From assembly GCF_018604545.1 (NCBI RefSeq), contig NZ_CP075896.1:8246001-8310000 (forward strand): 64,000 bases of DNA, in the 5' to 3' direction. Positions within the stretch are counted from its first letter, which is position 1, and each line of letters starts with the position of its first letter. Both the position numbers and the translations under genes were made by a program. This document shows positions 39,813 to 48,663 of this stretch, piece by piece. The notes under the pieces were generated by a model. The model did no database searches and had not been told where the DNA came from. It was given only the letters and a program-made list of their open reading frames with translations. The DNA is from Streptomyces koelreuteriae (GTDB taxonomy: Bacteria > Actinomycetota > Actinomycetes > Streptomycetales > Streptomycetaceae).

Positions 39813-40832
39813 TCAGCGCGTCGCCTCCGCCCGGGCCACCAGGTCCAGGGCGACGTCGGTGATCATGTCCTCCTGGCCGCCGACCATGCGTCGTCGTCCT
39901 ACCTCGACCAGGATGCCGCGGGTGTCCAGGCCGTGGCGGGCGGCGGCGGTCTCGGCGTGGCGCAAGAAGCTGGAGTAGACGCCCGCGTAGCCCAGGCTGA
40001 GGGTCTCGCGGTCCACCCGGACCTCACGGTCCTGCAGGGGGCGTACGAGGTCGTCGGCGGCGTCCATGAGGGGGAACAGGTCGCAGGCGTGGTCCCAGCC
40101 CATGAGGTCGGCGACCGCGATGAACGCCTCCAGCGGGCAGTTGCCCGCCCCCGCGCCCTGTCCCGCGAGTGAGGCGTCGACCCGGATCGCGCCGCTCTCC
40201 ACGGCCACGACGGTGTTGGCGACGCCCAGGGCGAAGTTGTGGTGGGCGTGGATGCCGAGTTCGGTGGCCGGGTCGAGGACGTCCCGGTAGGCGCGGAAGC
40301 GGTCGCGGACCCCGTCCATCGTCAACCGGCCGCCGGAGTCGGTGACATACACGCAGTGGGCGCCGTAGGACTCCATCAGCTTGGCCTGGCGGGCGAGTTC
40401 AGCCGGCTCGGCCATGTGGGACATCATCAGGAACCCGGCGACGTCCATGCCCAGGTCCCGTGCGGCGGCGATGTGCTGGGCGGAGATGTCGGCCTCGGTG
40501 CAGTGCGTCGCGACGCGGACGCTGCGGATGCCCAGGGCGTGCGCCTGCCTGAGGTCGTGCAGGGTGCCGATGCCGGGCAGCAGCAGCGTCGTGGGCACGG
40601 CGTGTTGCGTGACCTCGGTGACGGCCTCGATCCACTCCCAGTCGGTGTGGGCGCCGACACCGTAGTTGATGCTGGAGCCGGCCAGGCCGTCGCCGTGGGC
40701 GATCTCGATGGCCGCCACACCGGCGGCGTCCAAGGTGGCGGCGATGGCGCGGGCTTGGTCGACGGAGTAGCGGTGCCGGACGGCGTGCATGCCGTCCCGC
40801 AAGGTCACGTCCTGGACGTAGAGACGGGTCAT
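39813..40832 (-). CDS. mhpE: 4-hydroxy-2-oxovalerate aldolase
   Basis: This enzyme splits 4-hydroxy-2-oxovalerate into pyruvate and acetaldehyde and channels the aldehyde to MhpF. The 339-residue product has the DRE-TIM barrel start VQDVTLRDGMHAVRH with the metal-site Asp and the catalytic His of the family. It also has VRVATHCTEADI, VYVTDSGG and the metal-binding ELGIHAHHNFALGVAN. It follows MhpF with a four-base overlap, the standard order for the channelling pair. Confidence 0.94.
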   Translation of the reverse strand: MTRLYVQDVTLRDGMHAVRHRYSVDQARAIAATLDAAGVAAIEIAHGDGLAGSSINYGVGAHTDWEWIEAVTEVTQHAVPTTLLLPGIGTLHDLRQAHALGIRSVRVATHCTEADISAQHIAAARDLGMDVAGFLMMSHMAEPAELARQAKLMESYGAHCVYVTDSGGRLTMDGVRDRFRAYRDVLDPATELGIHAHHNFALGVANTVVAVESGAIRVDASLAGQGAGAGNCPLEAFIAVADLMGWDHACDLFPLMDAADDLVRPLQDREVRVDRETLSLGYAGVYSSFLRHAETAAARHGLDTRGILVEVGRRRMVGGQEDMITDVALDLVARAEATR

Positions 40833-41767
40833 CGGGCTGCCACCTCCGTGGTCTGGTGGGCGGCCATGCGTTCCGCGGTGCGCAGCGCGGCCGAGGTCAT
40901 GATGTCGAGGTTCCCGGCGTAGGCCGGGAGGTAGTGCGCGGCGCCCTCGACCTCGAGGAAGACGGACACCTTGAGGGCTTCGCCCGCGCCGGGGGCGAGG
41001 GTGCGCAGCGGGTCGTCGGCGCGCACGCGCTCGAACTGCACCCTCTGCTTGAGCCGGTAGCCGGGAACGTAGGCCTGCACACGGCCGACCATGTCCTCGA
41101 CCGACGCCGTGACGGCCTCGGTGGCGCAGTCGGAGACCAGGCAGTGCACCGTGTCCCGCATGATCAGCGGCGGCTCGGCCGGGTTGAGGACGATGATCGC
41201 CTTGCCCTTCCGGGCCCCGCCCACCTGCTCGACGGCGGAGGAGGTGGTCTCGGTGAACTCGTCGATGTTCGCCCGGGTGCCGGGACCGGCGGAGCGGGAG
41301 GCGATGGAGGCGACGATCTCGCCGTAGTGGACCGGCGTGACCGCGTTCACCGCGGCGACGACCGGGATCGTGGCCTGGCCACCGCAGGTGACCATGTTGA
41401 CGTTCGGCGCGTCCAGGTGCGCGTCGCCGTTCACCGGCGGTACGACGTACGGGCCGAGCGCGGCGGGGGTGAGGTCGACGAGGGTCCGGCCCAGCGGGCG
41501 CAGGATCTCCTCGTGGTGACGGTGGGCGCCGGCCGAGGTGGCGTCGAAGACGATCTCGACATCGGCGAACTCGTCCAGTGCGACGAGGCCCTCGACGCCC
41601 TCGTGGGTGGTGGCCACCTTGAGACGGCGGGCCCGGGCCAGGCCGTCGGAGGCCGGGTCGATGCCTGCCATGGCGGCGATCTCGAGGCTCTCCGACAGGC
41701 GAAGGATCTTGATCATCAGGTCCGTGCCGATGTTGCCCGAGCCGATGACAGCGACCTTGGTGCTCAC
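40829..41767 (-). CDS. mhpF: Acetaldehyde dehydrogenase (CoA-acetylating)
   Basis: The enzyme turns acetaldehyde into acetyl-CoA with NAD. The 312-residue protein starts with the Rossmann motif VAVIGSGNIGTDLMIKI, has the catalytic Cys128 in NMVTCGGQATIP and the C-terminal dimer region AYAGNLDIMTSAALR. Start and stop overlap its operon neighbours by four bases each. Complexed with MhpE, it completes meta-cleavage to central metabolites. Confidence 0.94.
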   Translation of the reverse strand: MSTKVAVIGSGNIGTDLMIKILRLSESLEIAAMAGIDPASDGLARARRLKVATTHEGVEGLVALDEFADVEIVFDATSAGAHRHHEEILRPLGRTLVDLTPAALGPYVVPPVNGDAHLDAPNVNMVTCGGQATIPVVAAVNAVTPVHYGEIVASIASRSAGPGTRANIDEFTETTSSAVEQVGGARKGKAIIVLNPAEPPLIMRDTVHCLVSDCATEAVTASVEDMVGRVQAYVPGYRLKQRVQFERVRADDPLRTLAPGAGEALKVSVFLEVEGAAHYLPAYAGNLDIMTSAALRTAERMAAHQTTEVAAR

Positions 41768-42603
41768 CGCTGGTCTCCTTCCGAGGCGAAGCCGACCCGC
41801 ACGGAGCCGAGGCCCGATACGCGGGCCTCGAAGACGTCGCCGGGGGAGGCGGGCGTCATCGGGCCCAGGGCGCCGGTCAGTACGAGGTCACCCGCCCGGA
41901 GCGGATCGCCCCGTTCGGCGAGCGCGGACGCCAGCCAGACCGCCGCGTTGAGGGGGCTGCCGAGACAGTCGGCGCCGGTGCCCTCGGAGACGGTCCCGCC
42001 GTCACGGGTCATGGTCATCGTCACCGCGCGCAGGTCCACCGCGGTGAGCGGCACGGGAGTGGCGCCCAGGACGTACAGCCCGCACGAGGCGTTGTCCGCG
42101 ACGGTGTCGACCAGGGAGATGTCCCACCCCCGCACCCGGCTGTCGACGATCTCCAGCGCGGGCAGTGCGAAGTCGACCGCGCGCAGCAGGTCGACGACGG
42201 TGCACTCGCGGTGGGGAAGGTCCCGCCCGAGCACCAGCGCGACCTCGGCCTCCACCTTCGGCTGGAGCAGCCGCCCGGCCGGCACCTCGCCGCCGTCCGG
42301 TACGGCCATGTCGGCGAACAGCGCACCGAAATCGGGACGGTCCACGCCGAGTTGGCGCTGAACGGCCACGGAGGTCAGACCGATCTTGCGGCCGACGATC
42401 CGCCGGCCGGCGTCCAGGCCGCGCCGCACGTTCAGCTGCTGCACGGCGTACGCGGTCTCCAGATCGCCGCCGTCGGCGAACAGTTCACGCACCGGCGGGC
42501 AGGCGGCACCGGTGCGGGCGGCCTCCGTCAGCAGGTCGGCGGCCTTGACCACGGCCGGGGGTGGGGCGGCGTTCGGACAGACGCCGTGGGGCACGGTCGA
42601 CAC
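41764..42603 (-). CDS. mhpD: 2-oxopent-4-enoate (2-keto-4-pentenoate) hydratase
   Basis: The hydratase adds water to 2-hydroxypenta-2,4-dienoate, giving the MhpE substrate. The 279-residue product has the FAH-like hydratase motifs GRKIGLTSVAVQRQLGVDRPDFG, QPKVEAEVALVLGRDL, ALEIVDSRVRGW and GALGPMTPASPGDVFEA. The GTG at 42601-42603 lies eight bases after GGAGGT and is clearly the start. It heads the mhpDFE operon and faces the IclR gene across a 100-base space holding a palindromic operator. Confidence 0.93.
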   Translation of the reverse strand: MSTVPHGVCPNAAPPPAVVKAADLLTEAARTGAACPPVRELFADGGDLETAYAVQQLNVRRGLDAGRRIVGRKIGLTSVAVQRQLGVDRPDFGALFADMAVPDGGEVPAGRLLQPKVEAEVALVLGRDLPHRECTVVDLLRAVDFALPALEIVDSRVRGWDISLVDTVADNASCGLYVLGATPVPLTAVDLRAVTMTMTRDGGTVSEGTGADCLGSPLNAAVWLASALAERGDPLRAGDLVLTGALGPMTPASPGDVFEARVSGLGSVRVGFASEGDQR

Positions 42604-42697
42604 GGGGATACCTCCAAGAGGCGGGAGAAGCGGCGGATAGGAGATCGATCGGGTAGGACATCGATATAGACATCGCCCCCGGGGAGGGCACAAACTT

Positions 42698-42716
42698 TGT
42701 TCCGTGACACGGAACA
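42698..42716. promoter_or_regulatory. Perfect 19-base palindrome at the IclR / mhpD divergent promoter
   Basis: TGTTCCGTGACACGGAACA has 9-base arms around a central A. It overlaps the annotated GTG start of the IclR regulator and lies 95 bases upstream of mhpD. IclR proteins bind sites of this size, so it is the likely operator for autoregulation and control of mhpDFE. Confidence 0.7.
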
Positions 42717-43453
42717 GCGCGGGCGCCAGCATGTTGGAGAAGGCCGCTACCATCCTCGATGCCTTCACTCCGAGTGGCGGACCGTACCGTCTGTCGGAAC
42801 TTTCGGAGCGCACGGGCCTGCCCAAGCCCACGGTGCACCGGCTGGCGGCGGACCTCGTGCGGCTGGGCTGGCTGGAACGCTCCGGTGCCCAGTACCGGCT
42901 CGGCGGCAAGCTGTTCGAGCTCGGTTCGCTCGTCCCGCACCGGCTCGATCTGCGGGAGACGGCCCTGCCCTTCCTCCAGGACCTGTTCGAGGCAACCCGC
43001 GAGACGGTCCACCTCGGTGTACGGGAGGGCCTGGAGGTGGTCTACCTCGAGCGCATCCACGGCCACGCGGCCCTGCAATTGCCGTCCCGTATCGGCGGCA
43101 GCCTGCCGCTGACCTGTACCGGCGTAGGCAAGGCCCTGCTCGCCTTCTCGGGCGCCGAGCTGACCGAGGAGGTGTTGTCCCGGCCGCTGCCGAGCCTCAC
43201 ACCCCACTCGATCACCGACCAGGACCGTCTGCGGATGGCCCTGGAGAAGATCCGGGTCTCGGGTCTCGCCTACGAGGAGCAGGAGGCCGCCCTGGGCGTG
43301 AGCTGCATCGCGGCCCCCGTCTTCGCCGGCGGCACCACGGTCGCGGCCCTCTCGGTGGCCGTACCCCGCGCCCGCTTCAGCCCCGCCCAACTCGCCCCCG
43401 CCGTGCGCACAGCGGCTCTGGGGCTGTCCCGTGTGCTGCGTGGGGGTGGTTGA
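42704..43453 (+). CDS. IclR-family transcriptional regulator of the meta-cleavage genes
   Basis: The 249-residue protein has an N-terminal winged helix (SMLEKAATILDAF, YRLSELSERTGLPKPTVHRLAADLVRLGWL) and the IclR effector domain (ETVHLGVREGLEVVYLERIHGHAALQLPSRIGGSLPLTCTGVGKALLAF, with CIAAPVF). Members commonly sense aromatic acids; MhpR and HppR are close functional analogues. The GTG at 42704 lies inside a palindrome and has no close Shine-Dalgarno sequence. ATG 42731 (MLEKAA) is a reasonable alternative, which would leave the palindrome wholly upstream. Confidence 0.9.
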   Translation: MTRNSAGASMLEKAATILDAFTPSGGPYRLSELSERTGLPKPTVHRLAADLVRLGWLERSGAQYRLGGKLFELGSLVPHRLDLRETALPFLQDLFEATRETVHLGVREGLEVVYLERIHGHAALQLPSRIGGSLPLTCTGVGKALLAFSGAELTEEVLSRPLPSLTPHSITDQDRLRMALEKIRVSGLAYEEQEAALGVSCIAAPVFAGGTTVAALSVAVPRARFSPAQLAPAVRTAALGLSRVLRGGG

Positions 43454-43467
43454 GGGGAGGGTCGCTC

Positions 43468-44517
43468 TCAGTTGGTTCCCGGCTGGATGAGCTTGTAGAA
43501 GAGGCGGGCGCCGGCCCGCTGGGCGGATTGACGCAGCCGCACCGGGAGCGGACGGGCCGGAGCCTGCGCGGGCGCCCGCGCGGCCAGGCGGGGGAAGAGG
43601 GCTTCGGCGTTGGTGCGGTTGACGGCCGTGAGGATGTGAGGGTCCACCCAGTTGTCGAGGCCGCTTGCGAAGTACTGGCCGGCTGGGGCGGGTGCGAAGG
43701 GCCAGTCGCTGCCGAACAGAACGTGCCCGGGGCGGGCGAAGGCGAGCAGGGTGGGCAGGGCGGCGGGGCTGGAGGAGAGGGCGGTGTCGTAGTAGAAGCC
43801 GCGGAGATCGTCCAGGGTGTCCAGGGGGCTGCGCCCGGTGTCAGCGGCGATGGCGACGGCCATGCGATGGGAGGCGTAGGGGACGAAGCCGCCCGCGTGG
43901 CTGAGGACGAACCGGATGTTCGGGTAACGGCGCGGGACGCCGTTGCGGACGAGCAGGTACGCGGCGCGGGTGGTGTCCAGGAGGAAGTCGGCGGCGAACG
44001 GCGGGATGCCGTCGACAGCGGGTGCCGGGAGGTCGGCGGGGTGGACGAACACGACGGCACCGCGCGCGTCCAGGACCCGCCACAGCGCGTCCTGCCCCTC
44101 GCCGCCGAGGTAGGTGCCCTGCGTGTTGGAGAGCAGGGTGACCCCGTCGGCACCCAGTTCCGCCAAGGCCCGCTCGGCCTCCTTGGCCGACGCGCCGAGA
44201 TCGGGCATGGGCAGCGTGGCGAACCACCCGAAGCGGTCGGGGTGTTCGGCGGTGACGGCGGCGGAGTGGTCGTTGAGACGCCGTGCCAGGCCGGCGGCCT
44301 CGCCGGGGTCGGTGAGGAAGCCCGTGCCGGGGGTGGAGACGGAGAGGATCGCCGTCTCGGTCCGCAGCAGGTCCATCAGGTCCAGGGCGGCCTCGGGACT
44401 CCAGTCGGGCAGGGCGCGCCCGCCTGCCTCGGCGATGCCGGCCCGGGTGAGCGCGTCACGGTAGAAGGGCGGGACGACGTGCTGGTGGACGTCGATCCGG
44501 CGGGGTGCGGTGGTCAT
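43468..44517 (-). CDS. ACMSD-type amidohydrolase/decarboxylase
   Basis: The 349-residue protein belongs to the amidohydrolase-2 family that includes aminocarboxymuconate-semialdehyde and aromatic-acid decarboxylases. Metal ligands are visible as IDVHQHVVPP (HxH), VVFVHPADL, LSHAGGFVPY and HVLFGSDWPFAP. In a meta-cleavage neighbourhood it may decarboxylate an aromatic acid such as a carboxylated phenylpropanoid, or a ring-cleavage product. The C-terminal 45 or so residues are basic and not conserved in appearance. It is convergent with the IclR gene. Confidence 0.85.
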   Translation of the reverse strand: MTTAPRRIDVHQHVVPPFYRDALTRAGIAEAGGRALPDWSPEAALDLMDLLRTETAILSVSTPGTGFLTDPGEAAGLARRLNDHSAAVTAEHPDRFGWFATLPMPDLGASAKEAERALAELGADGVTLLSNTQGTYLGGEGQDALWRVLDARGAVVFVHPADLPAPAVDGIPPFAADFLLDTTRAAYLLVRNGVPRRYPNIRFVLSHAGGFVPYASHRMAVAIAADTGRSPLDTLDDLRGFYYDTALSSSPAALPTLLAFARPGHVLFGSDWPFAPAPAGQYFASGLDNWVDPHILTAVNRTNAEALFPRLAARAPAQAPARPLPVRLRQSAQRAGARLFYKLIQPGTN

Positions 44518-44565
44518 GGTGAGGCCTCTCGGCTTTCTGGCGTACGCGGGTCGAGGCGACGCCGG

Positions 44566-44898
44566 TCACAGTCTTTCCGGGCGTAGGACGCCCCGCGCGC
44601 CGACGGGCTCGACGAGCGGTGGCGGGAGGGTCCAGGGAGGGCAGAGGGGTGTCGGTGAGCCCGCCCACTGAGGTCGGTGGCGGGTGGGACTGGAGTCGCT
44701 GCCGATGCCCGGTAGCGATCGGAGGACAGGACAGACCGGGGTGTCGACCAGGGACTCCGCCACGCGCATCGCCATCACCGCCATGCGCTCCGCCGGCGTT
44801 CCGGTCTCCTCCCCGGGAAGTTCGACGGCCGCCGGCCAGGTCTCGAAGCTGCGCCCGATGACCGCGGCGATCGACGTGCCCTGGTACCCGCAGGTCAT
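44566..44898 (-). pseudogene. Possible decayed TetR-type regulator
   Basis: A 110-codon open frame upstream of the amidohydrolase begins TCGYQGTSIAAV, recalling the recognition part of a TetR helix-turn-helix. It continues with AERMAVMAMRVAESLVDTPVCPVLRSL, which resembles a ligand-domain helix. The first helix is missing and the tail (PTRHRPQWAGSPTPLCPPWTLPPPL) looks non-coding. It may be a remnant of a regulator for the divergent aromatic operon, whose operator-like dyad is still present. The call is weak. Confidence 0.25.
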
Positions 44899-44954
44899 GT
44901 GACGTGCCCTTCCTGTCGCACCGGCTCTTGACCGCCTCCGGCACCCGGATTAGC

Positions 44955-44986
44955 GTAGCGACCGTTCCAATTGGAGTAAACGCTAC
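44955..44986. promoter_or_regulatory. Nested dyad operator upstream of the mhpA-type operon
   Basis: GTAGCG (44955-44960) and CGCTAC (44981-44986) are inverted around exactly the same centre as the inner palindrome TCCAATTGGA (44966-44975). The 32-base symmetric site lies 49 bases upstream of the monooxygenase start, where it could cover the promoter. A TetR- or IclR-type dimer, or two dimers, could bind. Confidence 0.6.
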
Positions 44987-45035
44987 AGCAAAGCCGCTGC
45001 AACGAAGAGCCGACGCAGGACAGTGAGGTGACCTG

Positions 45036-46661
45036 GTGAGCGATGCCAGTGCCGAGGTCAGAGCCGGGGAGAGCCCCGCGGACGGAGCCGATCCCGGCGT
45101 GTACGACGTGGCGGTGATCGGCTACGGGCCCACGGGAGTGACCGCCGCGAATCTGCTGGGCGCGCTGGGCCTGCGGGTGGTCGTGCTGGAGCGCGACGCC
45201 GAGATCTACTCCCGGGCACGGGCGATCTCCACGGACGAGGAGGTCATCCGGATCTGGCAGCGGATCGGGCTGGCGGACCGGCTGAAGGAGGACATGCTGG
45301 CCGAGCGGCCGCTCGACTTCGTCGACGCACGCGGCCGCACCTTCCTCAGCGCCTGCCCCGCGCCGCGCGGGCACGGTCATCCGCCGCAGATGTTCCTCTA
45401 CCAGCCGGCGCTGGAGCAGGTCCTGCGCGACGGCGTCGATCGCTATCCCCGCGTGGAGATCCTGCTGCGCCACGAGTGCCTGCGGCTGCGCCAGGACGCC
45501 GACGGGGTGGAGTTGACGGTGGTCGGCACCGCCGACGACTCCGTACGACGGATCCGCGCGAGGTACGTGATCGCGGCCGACGGCGGCTCCAGCCTGACCC
45601 GCGCCCAGCTCAACATCGGCTACGAGGGCAAGACGTACGAGGACCGCTGGGTGGTCATCGACACCGAGATGCTCAAGCCCTGGCCCGACCATGACCGGCT
45701 GCGCTTCCGCTGCGACCCGGCGCGCCCCGCGGTGGACTGTCCGACTCCGCTCGGGCATCACCGCTGGGAGTTCCCGATCCTGCCGGGGGACGACGAGGCG
45801 TATCTGACCACCGACGACGCGATCTACTCGATGGTGGCCAAGTACGGGATCGACCGGGACCAGATCAGGATCCTGCGGGCCACCGTCTACAGTCACCACG
45901 TCCGCTTCGCCGCCCGTTTCCGGGCCGGCCGCGTCTTCCTCGCGGGCGACGCGGCGCACGCCATGCCGCCGTGGATCGGCCAGGGCATGGCAGCGGGCGT
46001 ACGGGACGCGGCCAACCTCTGCTGGAAGCTCGCCGCCGTCCTGCGCGGCGAACTGCCCGAGACCGTCCTCGACTCCTACGAGACCGAACGCAAGCCGCAC
46101 GTCAAGGAGATCACGCGGCGGGCCGTCTTCACCGGGAAGCTCATCACCGAACGACGGCTGACCGTCGCCAGGATCCGGGACACGACGCTGCACGCCCTCC
46201 GCCGGGCGTCCGCCCTCAGCGGCCGGCTGGTCGACGCGCACTGGATTCCCGTCGCCCGCTACGCCAAGGGGTTCCTGGCCCGTCCGCGCACGAAAGCCTC
46301 CGGGCGCCAGATCCCCCAGCCCTGGGTGACCGGCCCCGACGGGGCCCGGGTCCGCCTCGACGACGTGCTCGGCGGACGCTGGCTGCTTCTGCACGGTGGA
46401 CGGTCCGCCCCGCAGCCCGCGTGGGACCGCCCCGGCGTCCCCTCGCTGACCGTCCTGCCGGCGGGCTCACGCCCGGCCGAGGGCGCGGTCGTCGACAGCG
46501 ACGGTGTGCTGCTCGCCTGGATGGCCGCACACCGTGCGGCCACGCTCGCCCTGCGCCCGGACGCCTATGTGTACGCCGCCGCCGGCCGGGGCGTTCCCCT
46601 CCCGCCGCCCCCGGCCGGTTTCGCGCCGGCCCCGCATGCGACCGCCTCGACCTCCAGCTGA
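45036..46661 (+). CDS. mhpA: FAD-dependent aromatic hydroxylase, MhpA-like
   Basis: This is a class A flavoprotein hydroxylase, expected to ortho-hydroxylate a phenol such as 3-(3-hydroxyphenyl)propionate to a catechol with NAD(P)H and O2. The 541-residue product has the FAD fingerprint AVIGYGPTGVTAANLL (about residues 26-41) and RARAISTDEEVIRIWQRIGL. The second FAD site is GRVFLAGDAAHAMPPWIGQGMAAGVRDAANLCWKL, and a thioredoxin-like C-terminal domain follows. The GTG follows GAGGTGA. It heads an operon with a C-C hydrolase and an extradiol dioxygenase, so the ring is hydroxylated, cleaved and hydrolysed in sequence. Confidence 0.92.
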   Translation: MSDASAEVRAGESPADGADPGVYDVAVIGYGPTGVTAANLLGALGLRVVVLERDAEIYSRARAISTDEEVIRIWQRIGLADRLKEDMLAERPLDFVDARGRTFLSACPAPRGHGHPPQMFLYQPALEQVLRDGVDRYPRVEILLRHECLRLRQDADGVELTVVGTADDSVRRIRARYVIAADGGSSLTRAQLNIGYEGKTYEDRWVVIDTEMLKPWPDHDRLRFRCDPARPAVDCPTPLGHHRWEFPILPGDDEAYLTTDDAIYSMVAKYGIDRDQIRILRATVYSHHVRFAARFRAGRVFLAGDAAHAMPPWIGQGMAAGVRDAANLCWKLAAVLRGELPETVLDSYETERKPHVKEITRRAVFTGKLITERRLTVARIRDTTLHALRRASALSGRLVDAHWIPVARYAKGFLARPRTKASGRQIPQPWVTGPDGARVRLDDVLGGRWLLLHGGRSAPQPAWDRPGVPSLTVLPAGSRPAEGAVVDSDGVLLAWMAAHRAATLALRPDAYVYAAAGRGVPLPPPPAGFAPAPHATASTSS

Positions 46662-46670
46662 AGGAGCGCC

Positions 46671-47543
46671 ATGCCCACGCACACCGCACTGCCGACGATG
46701 CGGGAGTCCCTGCTCGACATCGACAGCAAGAAGATCTTCGTCGCCGAGACCGGCGACGGCCCGCCCACGCTGCTGCTGCACGGCGGCGGCCCTGGCGCCT
46801 CCGGCGTCTCCAACTACTCCCGCAACATCGCCGCGTTGGCCGAGGAGTACCGGGTCATCGTCCCCGACCTGCCCGGCTACGGCCGCAGCACCAAGGGCAT
46901 GGACGGCGCCGATCCCTTCGGCTACCTCGCCGGGGGAATCCGCGGGCTGATGGACGAACTCGATCTGGAAAAGGCCCACTTGGTCGGAAACTCCTACGGC
47001 GGCGCCTGCGCCCTGCGCCTCGCCCTGGACACACCGGACCGGGTAGACCGCATGGTGCTGATGGGCCCCGGCGGCATCGGCACCACCCGCGCCCTGCCCA
47101 CCCCGGGGCTCAACAGCCTGCTCGACTACTACTCCGGCGACGGGCCTTCGCGGCTGAAGCTGGAGAAGTTCATCCGCAACCACCTGGTCTTCAACGCAGC
47201 CGACGTGCCGGACTCTGTGATCGACGCGCGTTACGAGGCGAGCATCGACCCCGAGGTGGTCGCGGCCCCACCGCTGCGCCGCCCGTCCGGCCCGAACGCT
47301 CTGCGCACGCTGTGGAAGATGGACTTCACGCGCGACCGGCGCGTGTCGAGGCTGCCGGTGCCCACCTTGGTGCTGTGGGGCGCGGCGGACAAGGTCAACC
47401 GGCCGTCCGGCGGCCGGATGCTGGCCGAGCGCATGCCCAACTGCGATCTCTACGAGGTCGCCAACACCGGGCACTGGGTGCAGTTCGAACGCGCCGAGCT
47501 GTTCAACCGGCTGTGCGCCGACTTCCTGGCAGGCAGGCGATGA
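46671..47543 (+). CDS. mhpC: Meta-cleavage product (C-C bond) hydrolase, MhpC/HsaD-like
   Basis: The 290-residue alpha/beta hydrolase splits the ring-fission product into 2-hydroxypentadienoate and an acid. It shows the family pattern LLLHGGGPGASGVSNYSRNIAAL, the elbow VGNSYGGACALRLAL, VLMGPGGIG, the acid in LWGAADKVNRP and the His in NTGHWVQFE. These match MhpC, BphD and HsaD. It starts nine bases after the hydroxylase and its stop overlaps the dioxygenase start. Confidence 0.93.
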   Translation: MPTHTALPTMRESLLDIDSKKIFVAETGDGPPTLLLHGGGPGASGVSNYSRNIAALAEEYRVIVPDLPGYGRSTKGMDGADPFGYLAGGIRGLMDELDLEKAHLVGNSYGGACALRLALDTPDRVDRMVLMGPGGIGTTRALPTPGLNSLLDYYSGDGPSRLKLEKFIRNHLVFNAADVPDSVIDARYEASIDPEVVAAPPLRRPSGPNALRTLWKMDFTRDRRVSRLPVPTLVLWGAADKVNRPSGGRMLAERMPNCDLYEVANTGHWVQFERAELFNRLCADFLAGRR

Positions 47544-48553
47544 CCATCACTCCGGGCGCATCCGTCTTCGGCGCCGTCCACCTCGGCTACATCGTCATCG
47601 AGACCGACCGCTTCACCGACTGGCGGCGCTTCGGCACCGACGCCATCGGCATGCACCACGACGACCTCGAGACGGACGTGATGCGCTTCCGCCTCGACGA
47701 CCAGGAATGCCGTTTCCTGCTGCGCCGCGGCCCGGCCGAGGACGTCGTCGCCACCGGCTGGCACATCGACGACCACACGACCTTCGAACGCATCGAGCAC
47801 CGCGTACGCGCCCACGGCGTACCCGTCGTCCAAGGCACCGAGGAAGAGGCGGAGCTGCGCGGCGTCGAACGCCTGCTGCGCTTCCCCGGACCCAAGGGCA
47901 TCACCCAGGAGATCTACACCACGCCCGTCACCTCACCCGAACCCCTGCGCATGCTCGCCTCCGGATGGGTCACCGGCGAGGCCGGCATGGGGCACGTCGC
48001 GATCACCTCCGCCAAGCCCGCCTTGATGCGCGGCTACTTCACCACGGTCTTCGACGCCCGCCTGACCGACTACATCGACGAGACGATCAGCGGCGTCAAG
48101 CTCAAGATCCGTTTTCTGCGCGTGAACGAGCGCCACCACTCCCTCGCGATCGCCGCCGTCCGCGGTCTGCCGATCGACCCGATCCGCACCCGGGTCCAGC
48201 ACCTCAACATCCAGGCCGCCAGTCTCGACGACCTCGCCCGCAGCTACGAGCGCGTGCACGAACTCGGCTTCGACATGGCCCTGTCCGTGGGCCAGCACAC
48301 CAACGACAAGGAACTGTCCTACTACGCCCGCACCCCCTCGGGCTTCGAGTGGGAGGTGGGCTGGAACCCGATCGTCATCGACGAGAGCACCTGGGAGCCC
48401 GGCACCCACCAGGGCATCAGCGTCTGGGGCCACCTACCGGTCGGCCAGACCATCGTCGACAAGCTCGACCAGTTCCGCCTCGGCGCACGCTCCCTCGCCC
48501 ACCCGGAGAAGACCGTCCGGGCCCTCAGCGGTGCCGGTGTCCCCGACGACTGA
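47540..48553 (+). CDS. Extradiol (catechol meta-cleaving) dioxygenase, BphC/HsaC/HppB type
   Basis: This VOC-fold enzyme of 337 residues cleaves a catechol next to its two hydroxyls using Fe(II). Metal ligands are readable as His152 in GMGHVAITS, His221 in RVQHLNIQ and Glu272 in GFEWEVGW. A catalytic His near 200 (ERHHSLAIA) is also present. It is of the two-domain type used in actinobacterial phenylpropionate (hppB) and steroid (hsaC) pathways, not the MhpB/LigB type of E. coli. The ATG overlaps the hydrolase stop. Confidence 0.92.
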   Translation: MTITPGASVFGAVHLGYIVIETDRFTDWRRFGTDAIGMHHDDLETDVMRFRLDDQECRFLLRRGPAEDVVATGWHIDDHTTFERIEHRVRAHGVPVVQGTEEEAELRGVERLLRFPGPKGITQEIYTTPVTSPEPLRMLASGWVTGEAGMGHVAITSAKPALMRGYFTTVFDARLTDYIDETISGVKLKIRFLRVNERHHSLAIAAVRGLPIDPIRTRVQHLNIQAASLDDLARSYERVHELGFDMALSVGQHTNDKELSYYARTPSGFEWEVGWNPIVIDESTWEPGTHQGISVWGHLPVGQTIVDKLDQFRLGARSLAHPEKTVRALSGAGVPDD

Positions 48554-48621
48554 GGCACCCCGGCCCGGACCGGCCCTCCTCACCGCCACATCTGCCCGCT
48601 GGGCCGGCTGACGCGCGCTAC

Positions 48622-48633
48622 GCTGTATACAGC
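48622..48633. promoter_or_regulatory. GntR-type operator, site 1 (autoregulatory)
   Basis: GCTGTATACAGC is a perfect 12-base palindrome 30 bases upstream of the GntR gene. The same core CTGTATACAG recurs at 49464-49473 in front of the next operon. Shared cores in front of the regulator and its neighbour are strong evidence that both are operators of this regulator. Confidence 0.75.
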
Positions 48634-48663
48634 TTGATGTGTGGCGGAGCGACGAGGAGTTCC

